Assembly: GCA_033032865.1 (NCBI GenBank)
Contig: JAWHQI010000068.1
Span: 7,502,001-7,566,000 of the forward strand
Reading direction: 5' to 3'
DNA length: 64,000 nt
DNA from: Dactylorhiza incarnata
Lineage: Eukaryota; Streptophyta; Magnoliopsida; Asparagales; Orchidaceae
The notes below the pieces were generated by a model. That model saw only the letters and a program-made list of their open reading frames with translations. It was not told the origin of the DNA and ran no database searches. Positions within the stretch are counted from its first letter, which is position 1. Every line of letters starts with the position of its first letter. The position numbers and the translations under genes were made by a program. This document shows positions 10,564 to 21,344 of this stretch, piece by piece.

Positions 10564-11598
10564 CTAAAAACACACCTTATCCTTGGACCAGCAATGAGCA
10601 ACATCATGCCCATTTCGCTTACGGAAGGTACATGTCAGATCTCCTCTGGGAGCGCTCTGAATTGCTGACACTTGCTGCTGCTTCTTAGCTACCAACCTCT
10701 TAAAACATTTCTCGAACGGATGGCCCGGGCGACCACAGAAGCTACAAACTTCGCCACTTCTTTTCTTTGGAGCCGGGCTAGATACCTTGGGTGTATCCCC
10801 CTCGTCGACTTTCCTCTTGTCCTTTTTCATTAATGCACCTCTATTCTTGGCGTTGTCGATTGCCTCGACTTTCAGTGCTGCTTCTACTACTTCAGCATAA
10901 ATTTCAGATCTGTAAGCGCTAGCCAATTGATGAAAGTCGCTACGAAGTCCTCCAAGAAAATGTTTTACTCTTCCTGCCTCAGAAGCCACTAAATCTGGAG
11001 CAAATCTGCTCAGCTTACTAAATTCAATCTCATACTCACTAACCGTGAGTTTCCTTTGCTTTAGGTGCAGAAAATTATTCATTAGACAGTATTGCTCAAC
11101 CGACGGCAGGAACTTCTTTAACACCAATGCCTTAAACGACTCCCAAGAACATCCGTCTGCAAGGCTTTCCCTCTCCCTGATCCACCAGCTCTTAGCAAGT
11201 CCCTTCAGCTGGTAAGCAGCGACCATCACCTTTTGTTCTGCAGAGATCCCCGAGTACGAAAACATCTCCTCAATGGCAACAAACCAGTCATCTAATGCCA
11301 TGAAATTAGCTCTTCCGTCAAACGTAGGAGGTCCTAGTCGCTGGAAATGCGAAATGAAGTTCATCTCTGATGGCAGCAAAACTGGAGGCACCAAAGGAGC
11401 GAGAGGAACAGGTATAGTCTGACCCACTATAGGGTCCTGCACCATAGGCTGCTGCCCAACGGCGGCAGTCATCAACGTCTGAATCTGCGATTGCATCGCA
11501 ATTAACTGCCTGGACAGAGCCTCATTACTTTGTCGCAGACTTTCGATCATGGCCTCAGTCTGCGCACCCGAAGATTCACCCTCCGATTGGGGCGTCAA
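10564..11598 (-). pseudogene. Element C gag with zinc knuckles
   Basis: From the ATG at 11596-11598 the protein starts MTPQSEGESS. An N-terminal heptad-like segment follows (ESLRQSNEALSRQLIAMQSQIQTL), then Retrotrans_gag (LGPPTFDGRANFMALDDWFVAIEEMF, KSWWIRERESLADGCSWESFKALVLKKF, LHLKQRKLTVSEYEIEF). CCHC-type knuckles come next: CSFCGRPGHPFEKC, then a degenerate CTFRKRNGHDVAHC. The frame ends at the amber codon 10564-10566, which falls inside a further knuckle (CF, stop, CGQKGHVKTIC). The stop is therefore a mutation and not the natural end. A frame change between here and the protease is also needed. Confidence 0.87.
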
Positions 11599-12032
11599 CC
11601 TCGTCTCAACACGTCTCTGAGACCTCTCTGCTAATACATATAGAAGTATAATTAAAACTTAACCTTACACTAGAACAACACTGCTTGGTTCAGAATATAC
11701 ATGTACAGATACTTTCCATTTCCACTACTTTTCTCTGGGGTATTTTCATGATGATATGCTAAATTTGGGAACGATACCATCGTCCCTCTTGACTCATGTG
11801 CAAAGGGCATGAATGCATGAATTTTCTGTTCATTTTGAAATCATGTGTGTACGTGTGTCATCATATAAGTCTTTAACTTCGCACGTGTGCTTATGCAATG
11901 CGATGTAAGGTATGTTGTGCTATGCATTCTAATAAAGGACTTAATGCATGTTATGAGCAGCGTACACATGAAATATTATGCATCCCATACTACATAATAT
12001 TGCATGTAATGAAAAAGAAAACGTGCTAATGG
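11599..12032 (-). other. Leader (5' UTR) of C, gag-proximal part, with first hairpin
   Basis: Non-coding, AT-rich, lying between gag and the B insertion. It carries one copy of a hairpin with a 12-nt loop: arms 11972-11980 and 11993-12001 (AATATTATG / CATAATATT), loop CATCCCATACTA. Two further copies lie on the other side of B. No gene seen. Confidence 0.7.
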
Positions 12033-12930
12033 GCATCTGATGCGCTATTTCGGCACTGCTAATTAGCAGGCATGAAATGCGATACGACGGCAGTGCACCG
12101 GTCGCTCAAGTAATAAAAATGGGAAGTTATCCCCAAGTATCAATCTCTCAAGGACTGCAAGTTGGGTAGTACGATTTGCTCTAAACAGGAAATCAGTTAA
12201 AAGGAGTAATAAGTAACAACGGGGGGTTTGATTTGGTTTCCTACGCTATTGCAGAATGAAGAAAGATGCGGGTCAAAACTCCTCTTCGCACGGCGAGATG
12301 GGTGCAACGGCAGCGATGCCGTCCTTCGGAAGGCGCGTGGATGGGATATCACTATGACGGTTGAGGGTCGCACACACCTCTTCTCAAAACATCACCACTA
12401 GCAATTGCTAGTGGCTTCACCCACAACAAATCACAGAAAATCACTAGGAACAAAGGGGCTATTCATGCCACCACAACATCAATGCATATGAAGGAAAGCA
12501 AAACTACTTAAGATTAGCTTAACACTTGTTCATACAACACAAAAATGAAGTATAAGCATTCAAGGTTAGAGAGGACCAGAAAGAAGAAGTCACGTCTTGG
12601 GTTCACGGTCGGAATGAGAGGTTGTCGGGCTCTCTCCGGACTCGGCCCTCAGATGGTGAGCTTGGCTCGAAGGAGGCTGTTACCGCTCCTACTATCTTCA
12701 GCGCTTCCTTGGTTTCCTTGGCGAGGAATGCTTGAGCTAATGGTGGACGAAGCTTCCTAATGTTCCCGGATGGAAGGATGAAGGTGGAAATCACCGGGAA
12801 TGGCCTTGATGGTGGAGGAGATGAAGGGGAAGCCTTCATACCTCAAGAGCAGCGGGAAGGAAGAGATTTCCCGCTCTCCGAATCGCTCCCGGTCGTCCTC
12901 TCCCGATCCTACGTTGACTGCCTTGATTCC

Positions 12931-12940
12931 TGCTTTTATA
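12931..12940 (-). promoter_or_regulatory. TATA box, left LTR of B
   Basis: The minus strand reads CTATAAAAGCAGG, about 20 bases downstream of the last palindrome. The right-LTR equivalent is at 18669-18678. Confidence 0.65.
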
Positions 12941-12961
12941 GGAAACAGGCTGAAAATTGAT

Positions 12962-13275
12962 CACGCACGGTCGAACGGACGATCGTGCGCAGACCGTGCG
13001 ATATTAACTGATAAAATATGGCTTGGAGAATACGATGCGCCGCCCGTGCGATTTGTTCACGCACGACCAACGCCGCCCGTGCGTTCAAACGCACGGGTAA
13101 AATTTGATGCTCTGAAATCACAAAGATACAGGTCGACCGTGTGTTTTACTCACGCACGGGCGAATTCGCCCGTGCATTAAAATGCACGAGTAAACCCCGA
13201 CGCTCCATTTTCTTCCAAGACAGAAACGCATGACCGCACAGACCGTGCGTCAAGGAAACGCACGACCATGCGATA
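12962..13275. repeat. CGTGCG/CGCACG palindrome array, left LTR of B
   Basis: Half-sites CGTGCG and CGCACG alternate, commonly separated by 6 or 9 bases, with embedded CACGNNCGTG cores. The array lies directly upstream of the TATA box in transcription sense. Several sites have lost a CpG (TGTG or CATG) relative to the right LTR, as expected for methyl-cytosine decay. Confidence 0.9.
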
Positions 13276-13559
13276 TGCACAGAAATTACATTTGGGGGAA
13301 AATGGGACGATCAGGTCACCTGCAAACAAGATATACCAGCTGGGAATACACGTCCAGCACAGAAATACATCAAAGAAGGGAAGGGGAGCACAATGTGCTT
13401 ACCCCCAACAACGAGGAATGGAATTGCACAACGAAATGGGCTTAATGGTGCACCTAGCATGGAATAGTATATATAAATGAAAACATGACTAAAATGTGGT
13501 GCAAACACTAAAATATCAGCCCAAATGAGTCCAAAAATATATATAAATGGGACTCATCA

Positions 13560-15315
13560 CACCCCCAGACTTAACCATTTGCACGTCTCGGGCAAACTAC
13601 TCAGCTCTCCTATCGGAACAATTGAATGTTAGCACGAGTTTGAGTGATAGAGAATTATGCGAAGTCGCATTCTCTCGTACGTAGAAATACATTAGAACAG
13701 AATTAAACTCAGGGTTATATCTAATTATTTCTAAAATAGTAGTTTGGAATTTACTTCAGTTGGATGGTGAATCCTTGTGAATCTTTCGGTCGCGCAAAAA
13801 GGGAAAATAGTGTGACTAGTGAGTAAAGTATTACTCAAATCGAAGCTAGGGACAATCTCCTAAGAAATCCATCAAAGTCGGTGTCCATAGGCTTGCACGT
13901 TCGCACTCTCTCTACTGCATGAGACGACTCGTATCTAAAATCAATAGGACTTTAGGAAATTATTGGGCTTGGGTTGAGTATAGGCTAGGTAAGTAGAAGG
14001 ATGATGGGAATCGCACTTAACACAACCGTTGCACTCAAGAGAATGAAAATCACCAATATAACATTTTCAGTACTTACACGACACCCCCGGACTTCAACTG
14101 AACATTAGGTGCGCGTTGAGCCAAATATACGAAAATTTTGCCGAGAGAAAATCATTATTGCACAACTCTTTTATTTTTCTTTTCTTTTCTTTTCTCTTTT
14201 CGGCAAAAGAACATTTTTAAGCGCAATAAAATGACTCCTTCAGCTAAATTAAAGCTGTCATACACAACATAGATGACACCAAATGCGATCAAGAAAAAAT
14301 TTCTTTCAGCTCAACGGTTGGTGCAAACATAGTTTCGGTTGTATGGCTTTGGTTACATTATTAGTGGAGCTAAACAAGGAGGAAGAGTAGGCTCAAATGG
14401 GCTTGCAATGGTGATTACATAGGTAAGGATTTCAAAAGCACAAATGGATCAAGAGATGGCCTATATCACATTTCATGACGAGTACCTCAACACAATCGTG
14501 TCGAAAGTCGCCTAGTGCAAGTTCTAGCCACCGAGAAAGGTTGTCCTTCCTTTCGACCCTAGTAATAAGCTACTACTAGCCTGCTACACTCGACCTATTG
14601 CTACCGTTGGATTCACCGGATTCACCACTAAAGTAAAATAAATTTCATCTACTATAACAGAAATAATTACATTACAACTCTGAATTTTATTCTACTCTAA
14701 TTGAATTTCTAGGTGTGACGGGAGCACATGACTAGAGCACTACTCGAGTCAATATTTTTCTCTACTCCTCACTCAAACACTAACAATTCAATTCTTATGA
14801 GCGGGAAAACCTCGCAGTGATACCTAATAAGCACTCGTGATCAAGTGCGCGTGAACTAGGTGCAAGTGTATGCAACAAAATATAAATCCTAACTCAGCAC
14901 ATTCTAGCATGTCATGCAACGTGCGTGCACGTGCACAGCTCGCTCTCTCCCCCAGACTTGATTGAGAACATCTAAAATAAGAAATTCAAACATAAGTAAG
15001 AGAGGGGAAGAGTTGACCTATGCTCACAATGGAGCATGCCAGAAGTGCGGTAATCCCAATTTCTTTAAAAGTAAATCTCCTTCCACGCGAGAGCATAGCT
15101 TCACCTACAATGTTAGCAAAACTGAAATAACAATATGGAAAAGGATTAAAAAGATAGACGGAACCGGGTGGTTCCCATGGGTTGTCTCCCAAGAAGCCCT
15201 TTTGTTTAACGTCCTTTAAGGTGGACCGAATACCTGTATTACTCATTGTTAAAAAAAATAGAGAATCTGGAGGAAAGTTTCACAGATACAGATCACAGCA
15301 CAAGCAAAAAGGAAC
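13560..15315 (-). other. 3' UTR of B with three polypurine-tract-like motifs
   Basis: Long non-coding stretch between the protease gene and the 3' LTR. It carries AAGTCTGGGGG-type tracts on the minus strand at 13560-13573 (the LTR-adjacent, presumably functional PPT), 14083-14097 and 14947-14961. An inverted repeat, TTGGGAGACAACCCA, lies near 15176-15192. A pyrimidine-rich run (TTTTCTTTTC) lies near 14170-14205. Equivalent segments are present in D, G and H in the same order. Confidence 0.75.
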
Positions 15316-16404
15316 TCAGCTATACGTGCTTTTGTAGTGCACGTCCCCAGTGGCTTGTAGGCTGGAGGTGAAAGCTTTAGGGCCAAAATTGGTATTACCC
15401 AATTTTCCACTAGCCTCTGCCAACTTGCCACTGGAAGCAGTGGAGCGAGCACTACGCTCTCTTCTTTCAAGTTTCAGTTTCTCCACGGTAGGAGAGCGCC
15501 AGCGTTGGTAGTCGTCAGATTTTCCCACCTTAGTGGTGGGTGGCGTCGCTCCCGTTACCGTAGTGGCAACTGGGTCAGCCCAAGAGACCGTCTGTTTAAA
15601 AAGTTTATTACAAAATTTATTGTCAGAAAAGAATGGGATATTGTCCCGAGTTAAGTTCAGCTGAATGGGTTCAGACACCAGATCTTCCTTCCTTTCCGGG
15701 TCACATTCCTTTCTCAAATCTATTTCTTCTACTTCTCCGCATGATTGTTTCTCCTCCTTTTCTTCGTCCAACAGTACTATTTCAACCTTGATTCCTGCAT
15801 CACTAAGAGATTTATCAAAAATACTTTGGGAAAAGCAAGGCAATGTTTCAGTCACAATTTTGGGGAAAGCAGGGATGATAACTTTCCCAGCGGAAAAATC
15901 CAAAGTGGCACCGCTCTCTTTCAAGAACGGCACTCCCAAGATGGGGATAGAGTTATTCTCTTGGGGTCCCAACACTTGGAAGTCAGCGACCACCACCGTC
16001 CCCTCAACCATGATTTCAACATTCTTCACTTCTCCCTCCGACTGAATAATGGTCCCATTAGCAAGCACCAAAGACTTCCGATCATCCGGGTTCATCTCGA
16101 GTTGCAATTTAGCCACGTCTTGCAATGCAAGGATGTTGCGGGATGATCCGAAGTCACATAAGGCAGCAGTTTGGACATTATTAATAGAACAATTGATGAC
16201 TAATTCATTTGGGTCAACCACATCCATGTCGGTGAGACTCTTCCCTTGATTTATAGGATTTTTTTTTGTGTTGCTAGGAAGGGTCCCTTGCGACCGCTCG
16301 GTTAACAATTGAGCCAATTGGCCCAATTGCGTCTCCAAGTTGCGCATGGACGCTGTTTGGTGAACCATGTTAGAGTTCGCGACATGCATAAACCTTTCCA
16401 TCAT
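15316..16404 (-). pseudogene. Element B aspartic protease with acidic linker and RWRSPTV tail
   Basis: The protein continues the gag frame after a TAA codon (16405-16407), so gag and protease look like one polyprotein with one mutated codon. The active site reads ALCDFGSSRNILALQDV, in place of the D-L-G or D-T-G seen in Athila and other retropepsins. A second half with FQVLGPQENNSIPILGVPFLK follows. Then come a Glu/Lys/Asp-rich linker (LLDEEKEEKQSCGEVEEIDLRK) and a basic tail containing QRWRSPTVEKLKLERRER. The frame ends at 15316 with no RT. A related tail occurs in H. Confidence 0.8.
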
Positions 16405-17674
16405 TTATTCAAGGTTGCTCTTCTTAGGAGTTTGGGCACCATGATTATAACTCGGTTGAGGCAGTCGCGGTTGGCTACCGGAGGCTTGAGCATCGTATTG
16501 ATGCGAGCCTCCTTGCCATCGTTGTCCTGGAATGTTTTGTTTCCAAGAGAAGTTCGGATGACTTCTCACGCCCGAGTTATAAGTGTTATTTAACGGTGCT
16601 CCTTGAGTTCGATCATTAATATAATTAACACTTTCATCAAAAGAAACTTCATTAGGTTGCTCACCTGTGGGGCACTCATTTGCATGATGCCCTGGGTTTC
16701 CACAGCCTTGACATGATATCATCATCACTGAGGCAGAAGGGGGGGGGGGGGGGGGTAGGCCTCTTAAGTAGCATGGTACTTTCAGCAGGTGTACCAGACG
16801 TGTTCACCTCAAAAAGACTGCGAGTGTTCCTTGGAGCGTTTCTTCCGGCAGTCCAAAAGGAACTATGAAAGGCAGTGTCTTGGACGATCCGCAATGCTTC
16901 TTCAGGGGTGTGGTTCATCAAAGTTTCGCCTGCAACAGCATCAATCATGGCCCTGTAGTTAGGTTCAATAGCAAAATAAAAATTTTCTACTATGGCCCAT
17001 GGTTGCAGCTCATGTTGGGGGCATTTCCGGAGAAGGTTCATGAACCTCTCCCAAGCTTCTGAGAGAGCCTCTTGATCAAGCTGTTGGAAGGTTGCTATTT
17101 CCCTCCGCAAGTTCACAACTTTGTCAACAGGGTGAAACTTTGCCAAAAAAATTTCTTGCAGGGCGTCCCAAGTGGTAGCTGTACCGGCAGGGATCGTGTG
17201 GAGCCACGCCTTTGCCTTGTCACGTAGAGAGAAAGGGAATAGCCTGAGCTTCACCGTCTCGTCAGCCAATCCTACATAACGAAATGTTCCACAAATTTCT
17301 GCGAATTCAATTAAGTGAAGATGGGGGTCTTCACTTGCTAATCCAGATAACTGGGCCTGATTGCGGATCATGTTGAGGATGGCCGGCTTTATGTCAAAGT
17401 TGTTTTTGGTGATAGCTGGGCCAAATCCAGGGTACACACTCCCAACAGTGGGTGTAGTGTAGTCTCTCATAGTCCTAGGTCGTGGCCAAGCCACTTCATT
17501 CTCGTCAGCAACCTGAGCCACGGCCGGTGCATTTCCCACTCCGGGATTAGGCTGATTTCCATTAACATCCATGGTGGCAGCAGCACGTAGACGCACCCGC
17601 AGAGTACGCTCTATCTCAGGGTCAAATGATGCACACTCACTGGGGTCTCTTCTATGCATACACTTCTTCAACAC
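16405..17674 (-). pseudogene. Element B gag with zinc knuckle, frameshifted in a poly-C tract
   Basis: The gag starts at about 17674 (MLKKCMHRRDPSECASFDPEIERTL). It shows the Athila-type Retrotrans_gag hallmarks KLRLFPFSLRDKAKAWLHTIPAG, IFLAKFHPVDKVVNLRREIATFQQ and EALSEAWERFMNLLRKCPQH. A proline run is encoded by 17 G on the plus strand (16739-16755). The frame shifts there, and the second frame carries the CCHC knuckle CQGCGNPGHHANEC and a Gln/Pro-rich tail to 16405. The shift may be real slippage or a homopolymer length error in the sequence. Confidence 0.85.
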
Positions 17675-17751
17675 GAAAGCAGATAATCAAAAAAAACAAA
17701 AAGTCCTTACAACGGATCTCCAAAGAAAAACAAATCACACACGCTTGCAGT

Positions 17752-17768
17752 CCCCGACAACGGCGCTA
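17752..17768 (-). other. Primer-binding site of B (tRNA-Asp type)
   Basis: The plus strand reads CCCCGACAACGGCGCTA. It matches the tRNA-Asp 3' end except for two transitions. It lies six bases from the right LTR. Confidence 0.85.
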
Positions 17769-17774
17769 AAAACT

Positions 17775-19299
17775 TGATGCGTTATTTCGGCACTGCTAAT
17801 TAGCAGGCACGAAATGCGATACGACGCCAGTGCACCGGTCACTCAAGTAATAAAAATGGGAAGTTATCCCCAAGTATCCATCTCTCAAGGACTGCAAGTT
17901 GGGTAGTACGATTTGCTCTAAACAGGAAATCAGTTAAAAGGACTAATAAGTAACAACGGGGGGTTTGATTTGGTTTCCTACGCTATTGCAGAATGAAGAA
18001 AGATGCGGGTCAAAACTCTGCTTTGCACGACGAGATGGGTGCAACGGCCGCGATGCCGTGCTTCGGAATGCGCGTGGACGGGATATCACTATGACGGTTG
18101 AGGGTCGCACACACCTCTTCTCAAAACATCACCACTAGCAATTGCAAGTGGCTTCACCCACAACAAATCACAGAAAATCACTAGGAACAAAGGGGCTATT
18201 CATGCCACCACAACATCAGTGCATATGAAGGAAAGCAAAACTACTTAAGATTAGCTTAACACGTGTTCATACAACACAAAAATGAAGTATAAGCATTCAA
18301 GGTTAGAGAGGACCACAAAGAAGAAGTCACGTCTTGGGTTCACGGCCGGAATGAGAGGTTGTCGGGCTCTCTCCGGACTCGGCCCTCAGATGGTGAGCTT
18401 GGCTCGAAGGAGGCTGTCACCGCTCATACGATCTTCAGCGCTTCCTTGGTTTCCTTGGCAAGGAATGCTTGAGCTAATGGTGGACGAAGCTTCCTAATGT
18501 TCCCGGATGGAAGGATGGATGTGGAAATCACCGGAAATGGCCTTGATGGTGGAGGAGATGAAGGGGAAGCCTTCAGCCCTCAAGAGCAGCAGGAAGGAAG
18601 AGATTTCTCGCTCTCTGAATCGCTCCCGGTCGTCCTCTCCCGATCCTACGTTGACTGCCTCGATTCCTGCTTTTTATAGGAAACAGGCTGAAAATTGGTC
18701 ACGCACGGTCGAACGCACGATCGTGCGCAGACCGTGCGATATTAACTGATAAAATATGGCTTGGAGAATACTTTGCGCCGCCCGTGCGATTTGTTCACGC
18801 ACGACCAATGCCGCCCGTGCGTTCAAACGCACGGGTAAAATCCGACGCTCTGAAATCACAAAGATACAGGTCGACCGTGCGTTTTACTCACGCACGGGCG
18901 AATTCGCCCGTGCGTTAAAACGCACGAGTAAACCCCAACGCTCCATTTTCTTCCCAGACACAAACGCACGACCGCACAGACCGTGCGTCAAGGAAATGCA
19001 CGACCGTGCGATATGCACAGAAATTACATTTGGGGGAAAATGGGACGATCAGTTCACCTGCAAACAAGATATACTAGCTGGGAATACACGTCCAGCACAG
19101 AAATACATCAAAGAAGGGAAGGGGAGCACAATGTGCTTACCCCCAACAACGAGGAATGCAATTGCACACCGAAATGGGCTTAATGGTGCACCTAGCATGG
19201 AATAGTATATATAAATGAAAACATGACTAAAATGTGGTGCAAACACTAGAATATCAGCCCAAATGAGTCCAAAAATATATATATAAATGGGACTCATCA
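17775..19299 (-). repeat. 5' LTR of element B
   Basis: It is 1525 bp with the same ends as the left copy. The palindrome array spans 18699-19010 and includes a perfect 24-base palindrome at 18891-18914 centred on GAATTC, with CGCACGGGCG arms. The TATA box is at 18669-18678 on the minus strand. Confidence 0.93.
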
Positions 19300-19304
19300 G
19301 CATC

Positions 19305-19552
19305 CATGTGATGATGGTTATGCATCCCATACTACATAACCATCACAAGTTGCCACCTATGGTGGATCCATATATAAACACATATTATGCATCCCATACT
19401 ACATAATATGCCCAGTATACTTCTTATCATGCTATGAGTGTAGTGTTCATGCTTCGGCCAAGACGTACTGATGACAGATCGATGTGTGTATGCAATAAAA
19501 CCAAACAACTATACTATATTAGAATTTGTTGCTCGACCGACTTGTCGAACAA
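19305..19552 (-). other. Leader of C, PBS-proximal part, with two more 12-nt-loop hairpins
   Basis: This segment continues the leader interrupted by B. Hairpin 2: arms 19312-19322 / 19335-19345 (TGATGGTTATG / CATAACCATCA). Hairpin 3: arms 19381-19389 / 19402-19410 (CATATTATG / CATAATATG). Both carry the loop CATCCCATACTA that is also seen at 11981-11992. The arm sequences differ between copies but remain paired. No coding sequence seen. Confidence 0.75.
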
Positions 19553-19567
19553 CCTCGCTCTGATACA
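19553..19567 (-). other. Primer-binding site of C (initiator tRNA-Met type)
   Basis: The plus strand reads CCTCGCTCTGATACA; the minus strand is TGTATCAGAGCGAGG. This is the TGGTATCAGAGC-type site with one mismatch near the LTR. It lies three bases from the right LTR start. Confidence 0.8.
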
Positions 19568-19570
19568 AAC

Positions 19571-20059
19571 TGTCACAACCCGAATTTTCTCCGAATTTAT
19601 GAATATCAGAGTAAGAGAAAATACGCGTCATGATGCCACGTCATGCAGGAGACAACTGTAGACGCTCAGGCGAAAACCTATTACTTAATTAATCAAAACA
19701 TGATTATATGATAAATCATCTTTTGAAATCATTTACTAGGGTTTGGGGTAAGAACTGTGTCTCTCAGTTCGTGGATCAACTAGTCCACCGGGAAAATATA
19801 TGTAATTGCATCGTAAAGTACTTGATTTAGTTAACTTAAAGTCCTAAATTCATGAGGTGACAGGACATAAGGTAAATGATATGCATATATCTAGGCGTAG
19901 TATAAGTATAGAAAATATCCTTAGGCAACCTTTAAGGTAAGGATTTTAGTTAGAAAGAATGCAATGAGTATGAAAGAAAGCCATTTTTTAACTATAGTGC
20001 ACCTAACATAAATCATTCCCAGAGAGCAAGATACACAAGATCTAAAAGTAGTGGTATTC
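19571..20059 (-). repeat. 5' LTR of C, PBS-proximal segment
   Basis: It begins TGTCACAACCCG and matches 4315-about 4805 of the left LTR closely. It stops at ...GGTATTC where D starts. The five bases TATTC (20055-20059) may be D's left target duplication; the right partner is lost. Confidence 0.88.
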
Positions 20060-21344
20060 TGATGCGTGTTCGACAAGTGCACCGGTCGCAGAAGTAATTA
20101 AGTTGGGAGTACGTCCCCGAATATCGTCTCTCAAGGAATGCGCGTGGTTAGTTTGACTCTTCGGATTGAGAAAATAATTACAAGAGTAAATTAAAAGAAA
20201 ATATGGGCTTTGATTTTGGTTTCCTAAATTACTACACAGAAATGAAATACGGGTCAAAACTCCACTTCGCAAGGCGGGATGGATGCAACGACCGCGATGT
20301 CGTGCTTCGGAAAGCGCATGGACGAGAAGGCACGCGGATGGGCAATCGCAAGGGCGGAAGTGTTGAGGGTCGAAAGCACCTCTTCACAAATGCTAATAGC
20401 ACTTTTGCTATAGCGTGGATTGTGAACGTGAATGAAGCGGTATGATTGTCACAACGAGATCATCAACCAATAACATAACGAGATACGATTATATTATCAC
20501 AACTAATTGTTCAATACATCAAAATCTCAGAAATTACAAAACGAATAATAATATGAAAACGAGAGATAGAGGTTTCGTCACCAAAGGATGAAGACTCGCC
20601 GTCGTTCTCGGCCAGAATTCCGGGATACTCGAAAGGTTGTCAATCTCCGCTAACGTCCCGTCTTCTTCACCTGAACCTCTGAAACTTGCACCGAATCTCT
20701 GCGTCTTCTTCGTCTTTTCACCGGAATAGCATTGCCTTGTTGTGAACTCGCCGGAGTGGAGGATGCGGGGCGTTCGGATGATGAATCGATGCCCGGATCT
20801 TGAACGGAGGATGGATGGATGAAGGGAGGCGAATGGGGGGGGGGGGGGAGAAAAACTCCTAAATATCCATGGATGGGCGGCTACGGGGTGGAGATGGATG
20901 CCGCGACATTAGTGCGAGCCCCTATTTATAAAAAGAGAAACGTCAAAAATGCACGGGCGTTCTCCTTCGCGCAGGGGCAGGTGCCCATGCGTGAACAAAA
21001 ATGCGCAGGTAAAGACAGGAACCTGATTCTGAGCCCTTCTTCGCGCACGGTCGGCAAGTCGAAAACGCACGACCGTGCGTTTGGTCAGAAGTGCACGAAA
21101 AGGCCCGATCTCTCCCAAATGCCTCCAGGCTGCAATGAAAACTCCCAAGGATCCCAGAAATTAGGTATTCAACAGTAAAACTTAGGAAATTATTAATAAC
21201 ATGCAAACACTTGGCAAAATAGTGCACTCATGCGTGAAATCCTATATAGATCAATATGAACGAAAAGTAGCTAAAAGTGTAGTACACAAGCGTGAAAAAT
21301 AGCCCAGATGAGTCCCGAAAACAGTGTAATTCTCGGACTCATCA
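20060..21344 (-). repeat. 3' LTR of element D
   Basis: It is 1285 bp. It contains the palindrome words GCACGG, CGCACG and CGTGCG within 20951-21100, then TATAAATAGGGG on the minus strand (20929-20940), the same island-then-TATA layout as B. A 14-base G run lies at 20835-20848. Confidence 0.82.

Larger units (their letters stand above)
12038..13559 (-). repeat. 3' LTR of element B
   Basis: It runs TGATGCG...GACTCATCA on the plus strand, 1522 bp. The polypurine tract abuts 13560. A U3 palindrome array lies at 12962-13275, then TATAAAAGCA on the minus strand at 12931-12940. It is near-identical to the right LTR (1525 bp) with scattered substitutions, many of them C/T changes inside the palindromes. 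Confidence 0.93.
12033..19304 (-). mobile_element. Element B: non-autonomous Athila-like element (gag-protease only)
   Basis: The TSD GCATC at 12033-12037 and 19300-19304 brackets LTRs 12038-13559 and 17775-19299. The PBS beside the right LTR sets the orientation as minus. The internal region of 4.2 kb encodes gag, protease and a C-terminal extension, then about 1.7 kb of 3' UTR. No reverse transcriptase, RNase H or integrase is present, and there is no sign of a recent internal deletion. This is the architecture described for TR-GAG-type elements, which must borrow pol in trans. Confidence 0.9.

Noticed and set aside
15665..16249. Plus-strand ORFs opposite the B protease
   Set aside because: They are antisense shadows of the gag-protease frame, which has recognisable motifs on the minus strand.
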